From assembly GCF_900111345.1 (NCBI RefSeq), contig NZ_FOGY01000002.1, positions 372,001 to 436,000 on the forward strand: 64,000 bases of DNA, written 5' to 3'. The translations under genes were made by a program, and so were the position numbers. The notes under the pieces were generated by a model. The model made no database searches and had not been told where the DNA came from. It worked only from the letters and a program-made list of their open reading frames with translations. Origin of the DNA: Psychrobacillus sp. OK032. Lineage in GTDB: Bacteria > Bacillota > Bacilli > Bacillales_A > Planococcaceae. Shown in pieces: positions 17,082 through 26,557 of the stretch. Positions within the stretch are counted from its first letter, which is position 1; each line of letters begins with the position of its first letter.

Positions 17082-18257
17082 ATGATCTTTCAATATCTTC
17101 CTGTTGAACGTATTCATTATGGGAAAAATGTTGTCTCTGAAGAGTTAATAAGGGAATTAAAAAAGTTAGATGTAAAGAGGATTTTAATTGTTACAACCAC
17201 TAGCATGTTAAAATCAAATTCCTACAAAAGCATAATTGATTCTTTAAAAGTTAATCATTTCTTAACCTTAGTAACTGTATCAAAACAACATGTTCCAGAT
17301 GATGTTTTATTGAATGATTTAATTGCCATAAAGGAATTTAACCCCAATCTTATTATCAGCTGTGGTGGAGGAAGTCCTATTGATGCAGCGAAAATCCTTT
17401 CTTTTGTTTTATCTGAAGGTGTTCAATCAGAAAATGACCTTTATCTGTATTCAGAAAATGTACGGAAAAAGAAAATAATGATGCAGAATTATATCCCCCA
17501 TTTTGCCATTCCTACAACATTATCTGCATCTGAATTTACAGGAATAGCTGGTGTTACAAGTAGAAAAAATCATTTAAAATATAAGTTTTCTCACTTAAAC
17601 ATGACGCCAAAACAGGTCTTTTTAGATCCAACTTTTACAAGTGATACACCAGAGTGGCTTTGGTTATCTACAGGTATTCGTGCTGTCGATCATGCAGTGG
17701 AGACGCTTTATTCTCCAATTCCAAATCCAGTAAACACTGGACTCGCATTGCAAGCATTAAAAAAGTTATATTACAATTTACCTCTATCTAAGAAACATCC
17801 TGCAAACTTGGACTATCGATTAGAATGTCAAGTAGGGGCATGGCTGTCATTATTTTCGGATGTCAATATTAAATTAGGTTTATCTCACAGTATTGGTCAT
17901 CAATTAGGGGCGCAATTCAACATACCTCATGGAATGACTTCGGCAATAATGCTTCCTCATGTTATGAATTTTCTCTTAACACGAACTTATATTCAACAGG
18001 GACAAATACCTGAAGCGTTAGGAAAAGCAACTGGAGTATTAAGCGAAGACGCTGAGATGGCATCGCTACTTATCGGGAATTTAATAAAAGATTTAGGTAT
18101 TCCTCATAGACTTAGAGATTTTGATGTTCCAAAAGAAAGCATTCCTGATGTAGTGAAAAATATTCTTTTAGATATTCATGGGGAAGAAAATAGCTTTGTC
18201 TTGGACACAAAAAACCTAAAGATGGAGATTACAAATCTTTTAGAGGCAGCTTGGTGA
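17082..18257 (+). CDS. Iron-containing alcohol dehydrogenase
   Basis: 391 residues of the group III (Fe/metal-dependent) alcohol dehydrogenase family: cofactor motif SCGGGSPIDAAK near 95-105, and the metal-ligand pattern DHAVETLYS, then SHSIGHQLGAQFNIPHGMT with conserved histidines. The family includes butanol dehydrogenase, lactaldehyde reductase and maleylacetate reductase. It is the only catabolic gene here on the plus strand and has its own promoter and terminator, so it is controlled separately from the esterase gene it diverges from. A GAGGGTGG ribosome site precedes the ATG. Confidence 0.92.
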   Translation: MIFQYLPVERIHYGKNVVSEELIRELKKLDVKRILIVTTTSMLKSNSYKSIIDSLKVNHFLTLVTVSKQHVPDDVLLNDLIAIKEFNPNLIISCGGGSPIDAAKILSFVLSEGVQSENDLYLYSENVRKKKIMMQNYIPHFAIPTTLSASEFTGIAGVTSRKNHLKYKFSHLNMTPKQVFLDPTFTSDTPEWLWLSTGIRAVDHAVETLYSPIPNPVNTGLALQALKKLYYNLPLSKKHPANLDYRLECQVGAWLSLFSDVNIKLGLSHSIGHQLGAQFNIPHGMTSAIMLPHVMNFLLTRTYIQQGQIPEALGKATGVLSEDAEMASLLIGNLIKDLGIPHRLRDFDVPKESIPDVVKNILLDIHGEENSFVLDTKNLKMEITNLLEAAW

Positions 18258-18352
18258 TCAAATAATTAAAAGGTTCAAAAATTTTAACAGCTCTTTAAAA
18301 GAAGCCTCCCGTTTAAACGAGGCCACTGAAAAAGTGCATGAAATATTTCCTA

Positions 18353-18394
18353 GCGAATTCTTGAACGACTAATCGTTCAGGAATTCGCTTTTTT
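18353..18394 (+). terminator. Rho-independent terminator of the iron alcohol dehydrogenase gene
   Basis: A long near-perfect hairpin: GCGAATTC (18353-18360) and TGAACGA pair with TCGTTCA and GAATTCGC (18381-18388) across a short CTAA-centred loop, followed by T6. A smaller GCCTC/GAGGC hairpin lies just upstream at about 18303-18322. Confidence 0.85.
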
Positions 18395-18807
18395 ATATTA
18401 TAGGAAACTATAAAATTTACGACTTGTGGTAACTTTCTACAAGTGCTTTTACGTCCAGACTCCAGCGCTGCTCCCCTCGGGGTCAAATGTGAAAAAGCTG
18501 CTCCTTGAAACAATGAGGAAAGTTCATATTAGTGCACAAAAAGAGATGATAGATTCTAACAAATTTGTTTGCACAGCCTTTGGTTTGAAATCATGAAGAA
18601 ACCATCTACAATTTGTTTATAGATGGTAAGCCTTCTTGATGGCGAGCACGACGCTAGTTGATTTTCTTTACTGCGGAGACTACAGCAGGAAAAGAGAGGA
18701 GGCAGCCCCCCAGCCACCAAAAACAATTTTGTTTGCGAAAAGCTTCGCGCATCTAAAAGACTTTATAAACTTCATCATTTTCTTTTGACTTCTTGAATTT
18801 CATCGAA
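18395..18807. repeat. Gene-free interval with degenerate interspersed-repeat sequence
   Basis: No credible gene. The stretch near 18449-18485 (TCCAGACTCCAGCGCTGCTC and following) and near 18662-18700 (CTGCGGAGACTACAGCAGGA and following) reads like the non-coding interspersed repeats common in Planococcaceae and related Bacillales genomes; this is recalled similarity, not a search. A perfect 8-bp hairpin ACCATCTA/TAGATGGT lies at 18601-18627. These pieces are more GC-rich than their surroundings. Confidence 0.45.
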
Positions 18808-19983
18808 TTAATTACCTATTCTTAAACTTTTTCTATTAGTATCAGAATATCCAAGCTCCAGGAAAATCTCTTCATTATGTTCACCTAGTTTAGGAGGTGC
18901 TGAACGGATTCCGCCTGGAGTTTTTGATAATTTTATAGGTATTCCCACTTGTTTTAACGTCTCTCTATTTGGAAAGTTAACATCTGTTATGATTTCTCTT
19001 TCAATAATTTGCGGATCACTTATCATTTCCGATAAATTTAATACAGGGGCTACACATGTATCCACATCTTTAAAAATCACGACCCATTCTTCTAATGTTT
19101 TTTCAATAATAATTTCTTGGATTATTCTTTTCATGCTTTCTTGTTCTAGTTGAGATCCATTCAACAAACTTATAAGTGACTCTTCTCCAATTACTTTACA
19201 GAATTCAACCCAAAATTTTGGTTCTAGGGCAGCTACAGATAAGAATCGTTGATCTTTCGTTTTATAGACCTCATAGCAAGCCCTTCCACCATTTAATACG
19301 GATTCTCCCCGTTTAGGTAATTCACCCGATGCTAGATATTCAGGCAACAACGTCTGCATTAAAGACACGGAACCATCTAGCATCGAAATATCGACAAACT
19401 GCCCTTCACCTGACTTATTTTTTTCTAACAAAGCAAGTAGAATTCCATTAATGGCCATTTGTGCGCCACCAGCAATGTCAGCAATCTGGATAGAAGAGAT
19501 TAGAGGTTTCCCATTTTTCTCTCCTTGGAGATCTAATAATCCTGCGTAACTTAAATAATTCAAGTCATGACCTGGCAACTTAGAATAAGGGCCTGTTTGC
19601 CCAAATCCAGTAATTGCACAATAAATTAATCCCTTATTTATCTCTTGTAACTTTTCATAACCTAATCCTAGTCTTTCCATTACCCCTGGGCGAAAAGACT
19701 CTACTAAAACATCTGCTGTTTTCACTAAATCAAAAAATATTTCCTTCCCATTTTCTGACTTTAGATCGAGACTAACACTACGCTTGTTTCTATTTAATGA
19801 ATAAAAAATAGCGCCCCCTTCATCATCGATCATCGGTTTTTCCCAACGGGCATAATCACCATTTCCAGGTTCCTCAATTTTAATAACATCCGCGCCGAAA
19901 TCAGCCAACATTAACGTACAATACGGACCTGGCAATAGACGGGTTAAATCTAGCACTCTGATATTTTCTAAAGGTAATGACAT
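18808..19983 (-). CDS. CaiB/BaiF family (class III) CoA transferase
   Basis: 391 residues with family hallmarks: RVLDLTRLLPGPYCTLMLAD at the N-terminus, the IKIEEPGNGDYAR loop and NRNKRSVSLDLKSENGK, and the catalytic Asp in GHDLNYLSYAG near 160-170. It moves CoA between a donor thioester and a free acid, or acts on a racemase-type substrate as in alpha-methylacyl-CoA racemase, which belongs to the same family. It is the last gene of the operon that includes thiolase and the Liv transporter. Ribosome site GGGAGG is present. Confidence 0.92.
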   Translation of the reverse strand: MSLPLENIRVLDLTRLLPGPYCTLMLADFGADVIKIEEPGNGDYARWEKPMIDDEGGAIFYSLNRNKRSVSLDLKSENGKEIFFDLVKTADVLVESFRPGVMERLGLGYEKLQEINKGLIYCAITGFGQTGPYSKLPGHDLNYLSYAGLLDLQGEKNGKPLISSIQIADIAGGAQMAINGILLALLEKNKSGEGQFVDISMLDGSVSLMQTLLPEYLASGELPKRGESVLNGGRACYEVYKTKDQRFLSVAALEPKFWVEFCKVIGEESLISLLNGSQLEQESMKRIIQEIIIEKTLEEWVVIFKDVDTCVAPVLNLSEMISDPQIIEREIITDVNFPNRETLKQVGIPIKLSKTPGGIRSAPPKLGEHNEEIFLELGYSDTNRKSLRIGN

Positions 19984-20038
19984 ATTATTTTATTCCTCCC
20001 TTTTTCCTTTTTAACAGAAATTCTTTATTGTTTTACCA

Positions 20039-21190
20039 TCAATCTAACCGTTCAATAATTGTTGCATTTGCCATTCCATGTCCTTCACACATTGTTTGTA
20101 AACCATACCGTCCTCCTGTTCTTTCTAATTCATACAGCATAGTAGTCATTAATCTTAGACCGCTACCACCAAGTGGATGCCCTAAAGCAATTGCCCCTCC
20201 ATTCGGATTTAACTTTTTTGGATCAGCCCCGGTTTCTTTTAGCCAAACTAATGGTACACTTGCAAAAGCTTCATTTACTTCAAAAATATCAATGTCATCA
20301 ATCGTTAATCCACTTTTCAATAAAGCCTGTTTTGTCGCTTCAATTGGTCCAGTAAGCATTAATGTCGGATCTGAACCAACTACTGTGCGTGTTAAAACAC
20401 GGAATCGCAATTTCAAACCCAGTTCTTCTGCTTTTTCTCTTGACATTAATAGAATTGCCGCAGCTCCATCACTAATCTGACTGGCATTTCCTGCATGCAC
20501 TGTACCATTTTCTACAAATATCGATTTCAAACCTGATAAAACTTCTAGATTTGTTTCTGCTCGTGGGCCTTGGTCTTCTTTCACTATTTCTTTTTTACCA
20601 TCTGGTAGAGTTACTTCTATTGGCATAATTTCTCGATTGAAGTACCCTTTTTGTTGAGCGTTAAGTGCTTTAAGGTGACTATCTAATGCAAATTTATCTA
20701 GTTCATCTCGTTTCAAATTCCATTTTTCAGCGATTCTTTCGGCTGACAAGCCTTGATTTATGATTTCATATTGTGAGGTCAGATTTTCACTCAGCTCAGC
20801 TCCTTGAACATTTGAAAACATCGGAACCCTTGACATACTTTCAACTCCCGCTGCAACAACTACATCCATATCCCCACTCATAATTGCTTGAGCGGCAAAG
20901 TGAACTGCTTGCTGGCTTGAACCACATTGTCGGTCAATTGTTACTCCTGGGACTTTAATCGGATATCCAGCAATCAATGCAGCTACCCTTGCGATATCTC
21001 CTGATTGTTCGCCTACTTGGGAAACACACCCCATGATGACATCCTCTACAACTTCTGAAGAAACATTAGCTCTTACCAAAACTTCTTTTAATACCTCTGC
21101 TGCCAAATCATCTGGACGAACACTACTTAAAACACCATTTCTACGGCCTACTGGAGTTCTAACCATTTCAACAATATATGCTTCTCTCAC
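20039..21190 (-). CDS. Thiolase (acetyl-CoA acyltransferase)
   Basis: 383 residues. The acyl-carrying Cys89 (DRQCGSSQQAVHFAA), His338 (GGAIALGHPLGGSG) and Cys368 (CEGHGMANA) of the thiolase active site are intact. It cleaves 3-ketoacyl-CoA to acetyl-CoA and a shortened acyl-CoA, the last step of beta-oxidation. The CGSSQQA variant of the first motif is typical of degradative or steroid-type thiolases. GTG start after GGGGAG. It sits between the CoA transferase and the transporter genes. Confidence 0.93.
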   Translation of the reverse strand: MREAYIVEMVRTPVGRRNGVLSSVRPDDLAAEVLKEVLVRANVSSEVVEDVIMGCVSQVGEQSGDIARVAALIAGYPIKVPGVTIDRQCGSSQQAVHFAAQAIMSGDMDVVVAAGVESMSRVPMFSNVQGAELSENLTSQYEIINQGLSAERIAEKWNLKRDELDKFALDSHLKALNAQQKGYFNREIMPIEVTLPDGKKEIVKEDQGPRAETNLEVLSGLKSIFVENGTVHAGNASQISDGAAAILLMSREKAEELGLKLRFRVLTRTVVGSDPTLMLTGPIEATKQALLKSGLTIDDIDIFEVNEAFASVPLVWLKETGADPKKLNPNGGAIALGHPLGGSGLRLMTTMLYELERTGGRYGLQTMCEGHGMANATIIERLD

Positions 21191-21404
21191 TATTAATCTC
21201 CCCTATACTTTATTTAATATCGAACAATTCAGCTGACTTTTAATCTATTCTTTTACGATTGCTTACCTTTTGTAAATCCTGGTGTTCCTACTTCTAAAAA
21301 GACTATTTCCTTGGAAATAATATAAGCATTTTATGTGGCATAGTTTGCGCATTGCCTACAAGTTGCCGCCATTTATTAATATGAAGGATAAACCGCGTAT
21401 CTTC

Positions 21405-22655
21405 TTATTGATAAGACATTTCACCCGTATTCGGATCGTAATAGATTGGTCTTCCTATTTCTTCAAGATTTCCGTTCTTAGCTTCTACCATGTGTAATGT
21501 AGTATTCCCATAACGGTTTTCAGGTGTATACGTGATTCTGTCAAAAATGGATCCCTCCCAATTATCCAATGAATTAAGTGCATTAATGTAACTTTCCCAT
21601 GTTAAATCACCTTCTATACGATTGAGACCTTCTACAAAAACCTGTGCCGTCCCCCATGCAGCTTGTGTAAGCGCACCTAAATCCTTCTCATTAAAATCTT
21701 TTTTTATCTGTTGAGTATATTTATCAATATCCGGATATTCAGAAATCTCATAACTTGCAAAAGGTATTGCAGTAATTACACCTTCCCACACATCTTTACC
21801 AGCGAGATTAAATTGATTTTTATCTTGCCCTCCCGTTACTGATACAACGTATGGTATATCCGTTGCACCAAGCTTGTGCATCTCTTGACGTAACGCTGCA
21901 GCTGGAACAGGTGTTGCTAGCATTAGTATTGCATCCGGTTTCGCTTGAACAAGCTGCTGTGCCTGAGTACTATAATCCTGATCTGAGGAAAGGAATGAAA
22001 CTTCTTTTTCCACTATTATTTCAGCATCTAGCTCTTTGATTGCATCTACAGCCGCATTTAATGATTCAATCCCAAAGTCATCATTTTGATAGGCGATTGC
22101 TATCTTTTTAGCTCCTAATTGATTTGCGATATAATCTACCATTATTTTTGCTTCAATTGATACGTTAAACTGCATGCCATATAGATTTGGAATCGGCGGA
22201 ATAATAAATTTTGATGAAGGTGTTCCAAGACCTACAACCGGTATCTTTGATTCCTTCAACAAATCTAATGAAGCACTAATGTTCGATGATCCTATTGGGT
22301 AAATAATCCCAAAAACTTTTTCTTCTTCTATTAATCTTTGCATTCCTTGAACAGTTTTTGCCGGTTGGTACTGATCATCATACGTAATTAGTTTCAATTT
22401 TTTCCCTTTTACCCCACCGTTTTCATTAACATAATTGAAATAAGCTTGAATTCCTTTACGAACTTTGTCATATTCGGCAACAGGACCTGTTTGTGGTCCA
22501 GTTAATCCAACTAAAATCTCTTTATCTGTTACACCTTGCACATAATCTGATAATTTTTTATTGTCAGTAGAATCTTTTGCATTCCCTTCCCCACCACAAG
22601 CCGCTAAAACTAATACCATCATGAGTAGTACTAAATGCACATTGAATTTTTTCAT
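21405..22655 (-). CDS. Branched-chain amino acid-type ABC transporter substrate-binding lipoprotein, copy 1
   Basis: About 416 residues starting MKKFNVHLVLLMMVLVLAAC: a lipoprotein signal with Cys in the lipobox LAAC, then a type I periplasmic-binding domain (EILVGLTGPQTGPVAEYDKV, GVKGKKLKLITYDDQYQPAK). It captures the substrate outside the membrane for the LivHMGF transporter encoded just upstream. Despite the Liv name, family members in such clusters often bind aromatic or other carboxylates rather than amino acids. ATG 22655 lies 11 nt after GGAGG. Roughly three quarters identical to the copy at 22826-24073. Confidence 0.92.
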   Translation of the reverse strand: MKKFNVHLVLLMMVLVLAACGGEGNAKDSTDNKKLSDYVQGVTDKEILVGLTGPQTGPVAEYDKVRKGIQAYFNYVNENGGVKGKKLKLITYDDQYQPAKTVQGMQRLIEEEKVFGIIYPIGSSNISASLDLLKESKIPVVGLGTPSSKFIIPPIPNLYGMQFNVSIEAKIMVDYIANQLGAKKIAIAYQNDDFGIESLNAAVDAIKELDAEIIVEKEVSFLSSDQDYSTQAQQLVQAKPDAILMLATPVPAAALRQEMHKLGATDIPYVVSVTGGQDKNQFNLAGKDVWEGVITAIPFASYEISEYPDIDKYTQQIKKDFNEKDLGALTQAAWGTAQVFVEGLNRIEGDLTWESYINALNSLDNWEGSIFDRITYTPENRYGNTTLHMVEAKNGNLEEIGRPIYYDPNTGEMSYQ

Positions 22656-22825
22656 ATTTATTACGTCCTCCATGATTAATTATTTTTTTACCGTTACTGT
22701 GCCTCTTAAACTTTTAGATAATCTGTTAAACTCCTAAATAGAGTTTAGAAATATCTTTATTTCCCCTTAGCTTTTCCTACTAATTGTGCCCTTTAATTAT
22801 ATGGGGATATATCCTTCAACTCTTT

Positions 22826-24073
22826 TTATTTATACGTCACCTTTCCTGTACTCGGATCATAATGTACTGGACCACCTATAGGTTCAAGATTCCCGTTCTT
22901 GGCTTCTACCATCCTTAACGTAGTATTTCCATAATGATTCTCAGATGTATAAGTTATACTATCAAAAATTGAGCCTTCCCAATTCTCTAGTGTTTCAAGT
23001 GCTTTTATATAACTTTCCCATGTTAAATCGCCTTCTACACGATTTAGACCTTCTACAAAAACCTGTGCCGTCCCCCATGCGGATTGTGTGAGTGCACCTA
23101 AATCTTCCTCAGTAAAATCTTTTTTTATTTGTTCAGTGTATTTGTCAATATCAGCATGATCAGAAGACTCATAACTTGCAAAAGGCATTGCGGTAATTAC
23201 ACCTTCCCACACATCTTTACCAGCAAGATTAAATTGGTTTTTGTCTTGCCCTCCTGTTAGAGATACAACGAAGGGTATATCTGTTGCACCAAGCTTATAC
23301 ATTTCTTGACGTAAAGCCGCAGCTGGAACAGGAGTAGCTAACATAAGTATTGCATCTGGTTTCGCTTGAACAAGCTGTTGTGCCTGAGCACTATAATCCT
23401 GATCTATAGATAGGAATGAAACTTCTTTTTCAACTTTTACGCCATCTAACTTTTTTATTGTACTTAGAGCAGCTTCTAATGTTTCAATTCCAAAATCATC
23501 GTTTTGGTATGCAATTGCAATTTTTTTTGCCCCTAGTTGATTCACAATATAATCAACCATCAATTTTGCTTCATTTGCATAGTTAAACTGCATTCCAAAA
23601 ATATTTGGACTAATAGGGTCCACAAATTTAGTTGCCCCTGTTCCAATTCCTACAACTGGTATTTTAGATTCCTTCAACAATTCTTCTGTAGCACTAAATG
23701 TAGAAGTCCCAACCGGAAAAATAATTCCAAAGACTTTTTCTTCTTCAATTAATCTTTGCATTCCTTGAACGGCTTTGGCCGGTTGATACTGATCATCATA
23801 CGCAATTAATTTTAACTTTCTTCCTTTTACTCCACCGTTGTCATTAACATAATTGAAATAAGCTTGAATCCCTTTACGAACTTTGTCATATTCAGCAACA
23901 GGCCCTGTTTGAGGTCCCGTTGTCCCGACCAAAATTTCCGTGTCTGTAATACCTTGCACATAAGCTGATGATTTTTTATTATTAGTAGATTCTTCTGCAT
24001 TACCTTCCCCACCACAAGCCGCTAAAACTAATAACACCATAAGTAGTACTAAATAAATATTTAATTTTTTAAT
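22826..24073 (-). CDS. Branched-chain amino acid-type ABC transporter substrate-binding lipoprotein, copy 2 (probable ATT start)
   Basis: A paralogue of the protein encoded at 21405-22655. The first ATG (24040) would cut off half of the signal peptide. Reading upstream in frame gives I-KKLNIYLVLLMVLLVLAAC, which aligns residue for residue with the other copy's MKKFNVHLVLLMMVLVLAAC. The ATT at 24073 lies 11 nt after GGAGG, exactly the spacing used by copy 1. I therefore place the start at this ATT. The lipobox Cys and mature domain are intact, so the protein should be functional if initiated. It lies directly after livF. Confidence 0.82.
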   Translation of the reverse strand: MKKLNIYLVLLMVLLVLAACGGEGNAEESTNNKKSSAYVQGITDTEILVGTTGPQTGPVAEYDKVRKGIQAYFNYVNDNGGVKGRKLKLIAYDDQYQPAKAVQGMQRLIEEEKVFGIIFPVGTSTFSATEELLKESKIPVVGIGTGATKFVDPISPNIFGMQFNYANEAKLMVDYIVNQLGAKKIAIAYQNDDFGIETLEAALSTIKKLDGVKVEKEVSFLSIDQDYSAQAQQLVQAKPDAILMLATPVPAAALRQEMYKLGATDIPFVVSLTGGQDKNQFNLAGKDVWEGVITAMPFASYESSDHADIDKYTEQIKKDFTEEDLGALTQSAWGTAQVFVEGLNRVEGDLTWESYIKALETLENWEGSIFDSITYTSENHYGNTTLRMVEAKNGNLEPIGGPVHYDPSTGKVTYK

Positions 24074-24142
24074 AATTCTTACTTCCTCCCCGGATAATTA
24101 TTTTTTTCAGTTACCGTGCCTCTTAAACTATTAAATAAGCTG

Positions 24143-24847
24143 TTAAACGCCTAAATAGAGTTTAGAAATATCTTTATTTCCCCTTAATTCTTCTGGGGTA
24201 CCTTGTAATGCAACTCTTCCATTCTCTAAAATATATGAATAATCAGATATTTCTAAGGATAAATGCGCGTTTTGTTCCACTAACAATATCGCTGTTCCTT
24301 CTACATTAATTTTCTTAATTGTTCTAAAAATCTCTTGAATGATATTCGGAGCTAATCCTAGTGATGGTTCATCTAACAACAATAACTTTGGTGCGCCCAT
24401 AAGTGAACGTCCAATAGCTAACATCTGCTGTTCTCCTCCACTTAAGGTTCCAGCCACCTGCTTTAAACGCTCTTTCAATCTAGGAAACATAATACATATT
24501 TTTTCGTAATCTTCTTTCACTTTCTGCTTATCTTTTCGAAGATAGGCTCCGATATTCAAATTCTCTTCCACTGAAAGTAATGGGAAGACTCTTCGATTTT
24601 CCGGACAATGAATAACTCCTTTTTTCACTAAATTACTAGAGGATGTCTTTAACATTGAATCACCATTTAGTTCATATGTTCCTTCCGATGGTTGAATTAA
24701 ACGAGAAATAACTTTTAATGTAGTTGTTTTCCCCGCACCATTTGCACCGAGTAAAGAAACAATTGAACCTTTAGGAATCTCGAGATTAATGGATTTTAAT
24801 GCATGAATTTTACCATAATAGAAACTTATATTATTCAGCTTTAACAT
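24143..24847 (-). CDS. livF: ABC transporter ATP-binding protein LivF
   Basis: 234 residues: Walker A GANGAGKTT near 37, signature LSGGEQQM, Walker B LLLLDEPSLGL, switch His in ILLVEQNAH (Q-loop and D-loop present). Length and the start LKLNNISFYYGKIHALK match LivF. It forms a heterodimer with LivG and powers the LivHM permease. Its start overlaps the end of livG by 17 bp, a sign of translational coupling. Confidence 0.94.
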   Translation of the reverse strand: MLKLNNISFYYGKIHALKSINLEIPKGSIVSLLGANGAGKTTTLKVISRLIQPSEGTYELNGDSMLKTSSSNLVKKGVIHCPENRRVFPLLSVEENLNIGAYLRKDKQKVKEDYEKICIMFPRLKERLKQVAGTLSGGEQQMLAIGRSLMGAPKLLLLDEPSLGLAPNIIQEIFRTIKKINVEGTAILLVEQNAHLSLEISDYSYILENGRVALQGTPEELRGNKDISKLYLGV

Positions 24848-25607
24848 CTAGATCCCCCTCACCCAAATAAGCTTCAATTACGACAGGATCGTTTTGGACA
24901 TCTTTAGGGACTCCTTCGGAAATCTTCTGACCGAAATTAACTACTGTGACATAATCCGATATTTTCATCACTAGAGACATATCGTGTTCAATTAGTAAAA
25001 CTGAAAAATTCATTTCTTCTTTTAAGCGAACAATTAAATTGGTTACTGCTTCTGTTTCTATGTTATTCATTCCCGCAACAGGTTCGTCTAGCATAATTAG
25101 TTTTGGATCCATCATAATTGCCCTTCCGATATCAACCATCTTCTGATATCCAAATGATAAACTTTCTACTAATTCGCTTGCTAAATTTGAAATCCCCAGC
25201 ATTTCCAAAACTTCAAATGCCCTTTTTCTCGCCTCATTTTCTATATTTCTTACTGAGCCAGTTCTAAGTGCAATTGTGAAGATATTTTTTTTTATTGATG
25301 GATGAAGACCAGTAAGTAAGTTGTCGAGAACGGTCATCTTTCCGAATAGCTCTGTATTCTGAAAACTCCTTGCTATTCGCATTTTAGCTAGTTGATGACT
25401 CTTATGTTCAAGTAAATTGTGCCCATCAAATGTTATTTTTCCTGAGGCTGGTGTATAAAATCTACTTATACAATTAAAAAGTGTCGTCTTTCCTGCACCA
25501 TTTGGTCCAATAATCGAATAGATTTGACCTTCTGGTACTTCTAGTGAGAATTGATTAATCGCTGTTATTCCACCAAAGCGGATTGTAACCTCATCCAATT
25601 TCAGCAT
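24831..25607 (-). CDS. livG: ABC transporter ATP-binding protein LivG
   Basis: 258 residues: Walker A GPNGAGKTT near 36, a LivG-type insertion, signature LSFGYQKM (a variant of LSGGQ), Walker B LIMLDEPVAGM, and His in LLIEHDMSLV. It pairs with LivF. It overlaps livM by 17 bp and livF by 17 bp, so the four transporter genes are tightly coupled. Confidence 0.94.
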   Translation of the reverse strand: MLKLDEVTIRFGGITAINQFSLEVPEGQIYSIIGPNGAGKTTLFNCISRFYTPASGKITFDGHNLLEHKSHQLAKMRIARSFQNTELFGKMTVLDNLLTGLHPSIKKNIFTIALRTGSVRNIENEARKRAFEVLEMLGISNLASELVESLSFGYQKMVDIGRAIMMDPKLIMLDEPVAGMNNIETEAVTNLIVRLKEEMNFSVLLIEHDMSLVMKISDYVTVVNFGQKISEGVPKDVQNDPVVIEAYLGEGDLDVKAE

Positions 25608-26553
25608 CTTTTATCACTCCCTTATTACCTACTTTCTTACCAAAAGTTAGATTTTTAAAAGACATCTTTTTAATGGATGCTAGTCCGTTTGGACGCACAA
25701 GGATAATGAAAACCATTAATACTCCAATAATTAGATTTGTTAATCCAACAAATTGATCCGTATAATGAGGTATTAAAGATAAAACCATCGCTCCGATGAT
25801 AGCACCTGGAATAGAAGCTAATCCACCGACAACTACCATTGCTAAAATCAAAAAGGACGTTGCTAATGTAAAATCGTTGGGGCTTACGAAGCTAAACCAA
25901 TAAGCATATAAACCACCCGCTACACCGGTGAAAAATGAACTAATTACAAACATGAGTAGTTTATATAAAGGAACATTAATACCCATGGATTGAGCTGCAA
26001 CCTCACTATCCCGAATAGCTATAAATGCTCTACCTAAGCTACTATTAACAAGGTTATAAATGATAAAAATTATGAACAACGTAATTAGAACAACAACATA
26101 ATAAAAGTGTATACCAAAAATGAAAGTAGGTTTAGCGACAGACATTCCAGAATATCCACCAGTCAACCCCTGCCAATTTAGGATGATCTGTGGAACGGAT
26201 ATGCCGAATCCTAATGTAACTACCGCTAAAAAATGTCCTTTTAAACGAGCCGCGGATAATCCAATAATTAGTCCAACAATTCCAGTAATAATTCCTGCTA
26301 AAGGTAAAGTAACTATAAACGGCAAACCTACTTTACTTGAAAGAATCGCCACAGAGTATGCACCAACCATTAAAAATCCTGCTTGCCCTACAGAAACTTG
26401 TCCACCGAAACCTAGAAGTAAGTTTAATCCTAAAGCTGTTATTACATAGACTGACATCATGAAAAATATGGTCAAATAATAATTTGAAAATCCTACTAAT
26501 AGTGGATACATGAGCATAAATAAAATGACAGTGTAGATGATTATTTTTTTCAT
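25591..26553 (-). CDS. livM: ABC transporter permease LivM
   Basis: About 320 residues with 8-10 hydrophobic helices and the family segment GVYAI-like NLLLGFGGQVSVGQAGFLMV near the N-terminus and ARLKGHFLAVVTLGFG, matching LivM permeases. With LivH it forms the membrane channel. A longer frame begins at 26589, but ATG 26553 has the AAAGGTGTG ribosome site and a normal signal-anchor start. Only 4 bp separate it from livH. Confidence 0.93.
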   Translation of the reverse strand: MKKIIIYTVILFMLMYPLLVGFSNYYLTIFFMMSVYVITALGLNLLLGFGGQVSVGQAGFLMVGAYSVAILSSKVGLPFIVTLPLAGIITGIVGLIIGLSAARLKGHFLAVVTLGFGISVPQIILNWQGLTGGYSGMSVAKPTFIFGIHFYYVVVLITLFIIFIIYNLVNSSLGRAFIAIRDSEVAAQSMGINVPLYKLLMFVISSFFTGVAGGLYAYWFSFVSPNDFTLATSFLILAMVVVGGLASIPGAIIGAMVLSLIPHYTDQFVGLTNLIIGVLMVFIILVRPNGLASIKKMSFKNLTFGKKVGNKGVIKDAEIG

Positions 26554-26557
26554 ATTA

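Noticed and set aside
18313..18513. 66-codon minus-strand frame downstream of the iron alcohol dehydrogenase
   Set aside because: It spans the terminator hairpin and repeat-like DNA, has no ribosome site and no family pattern.
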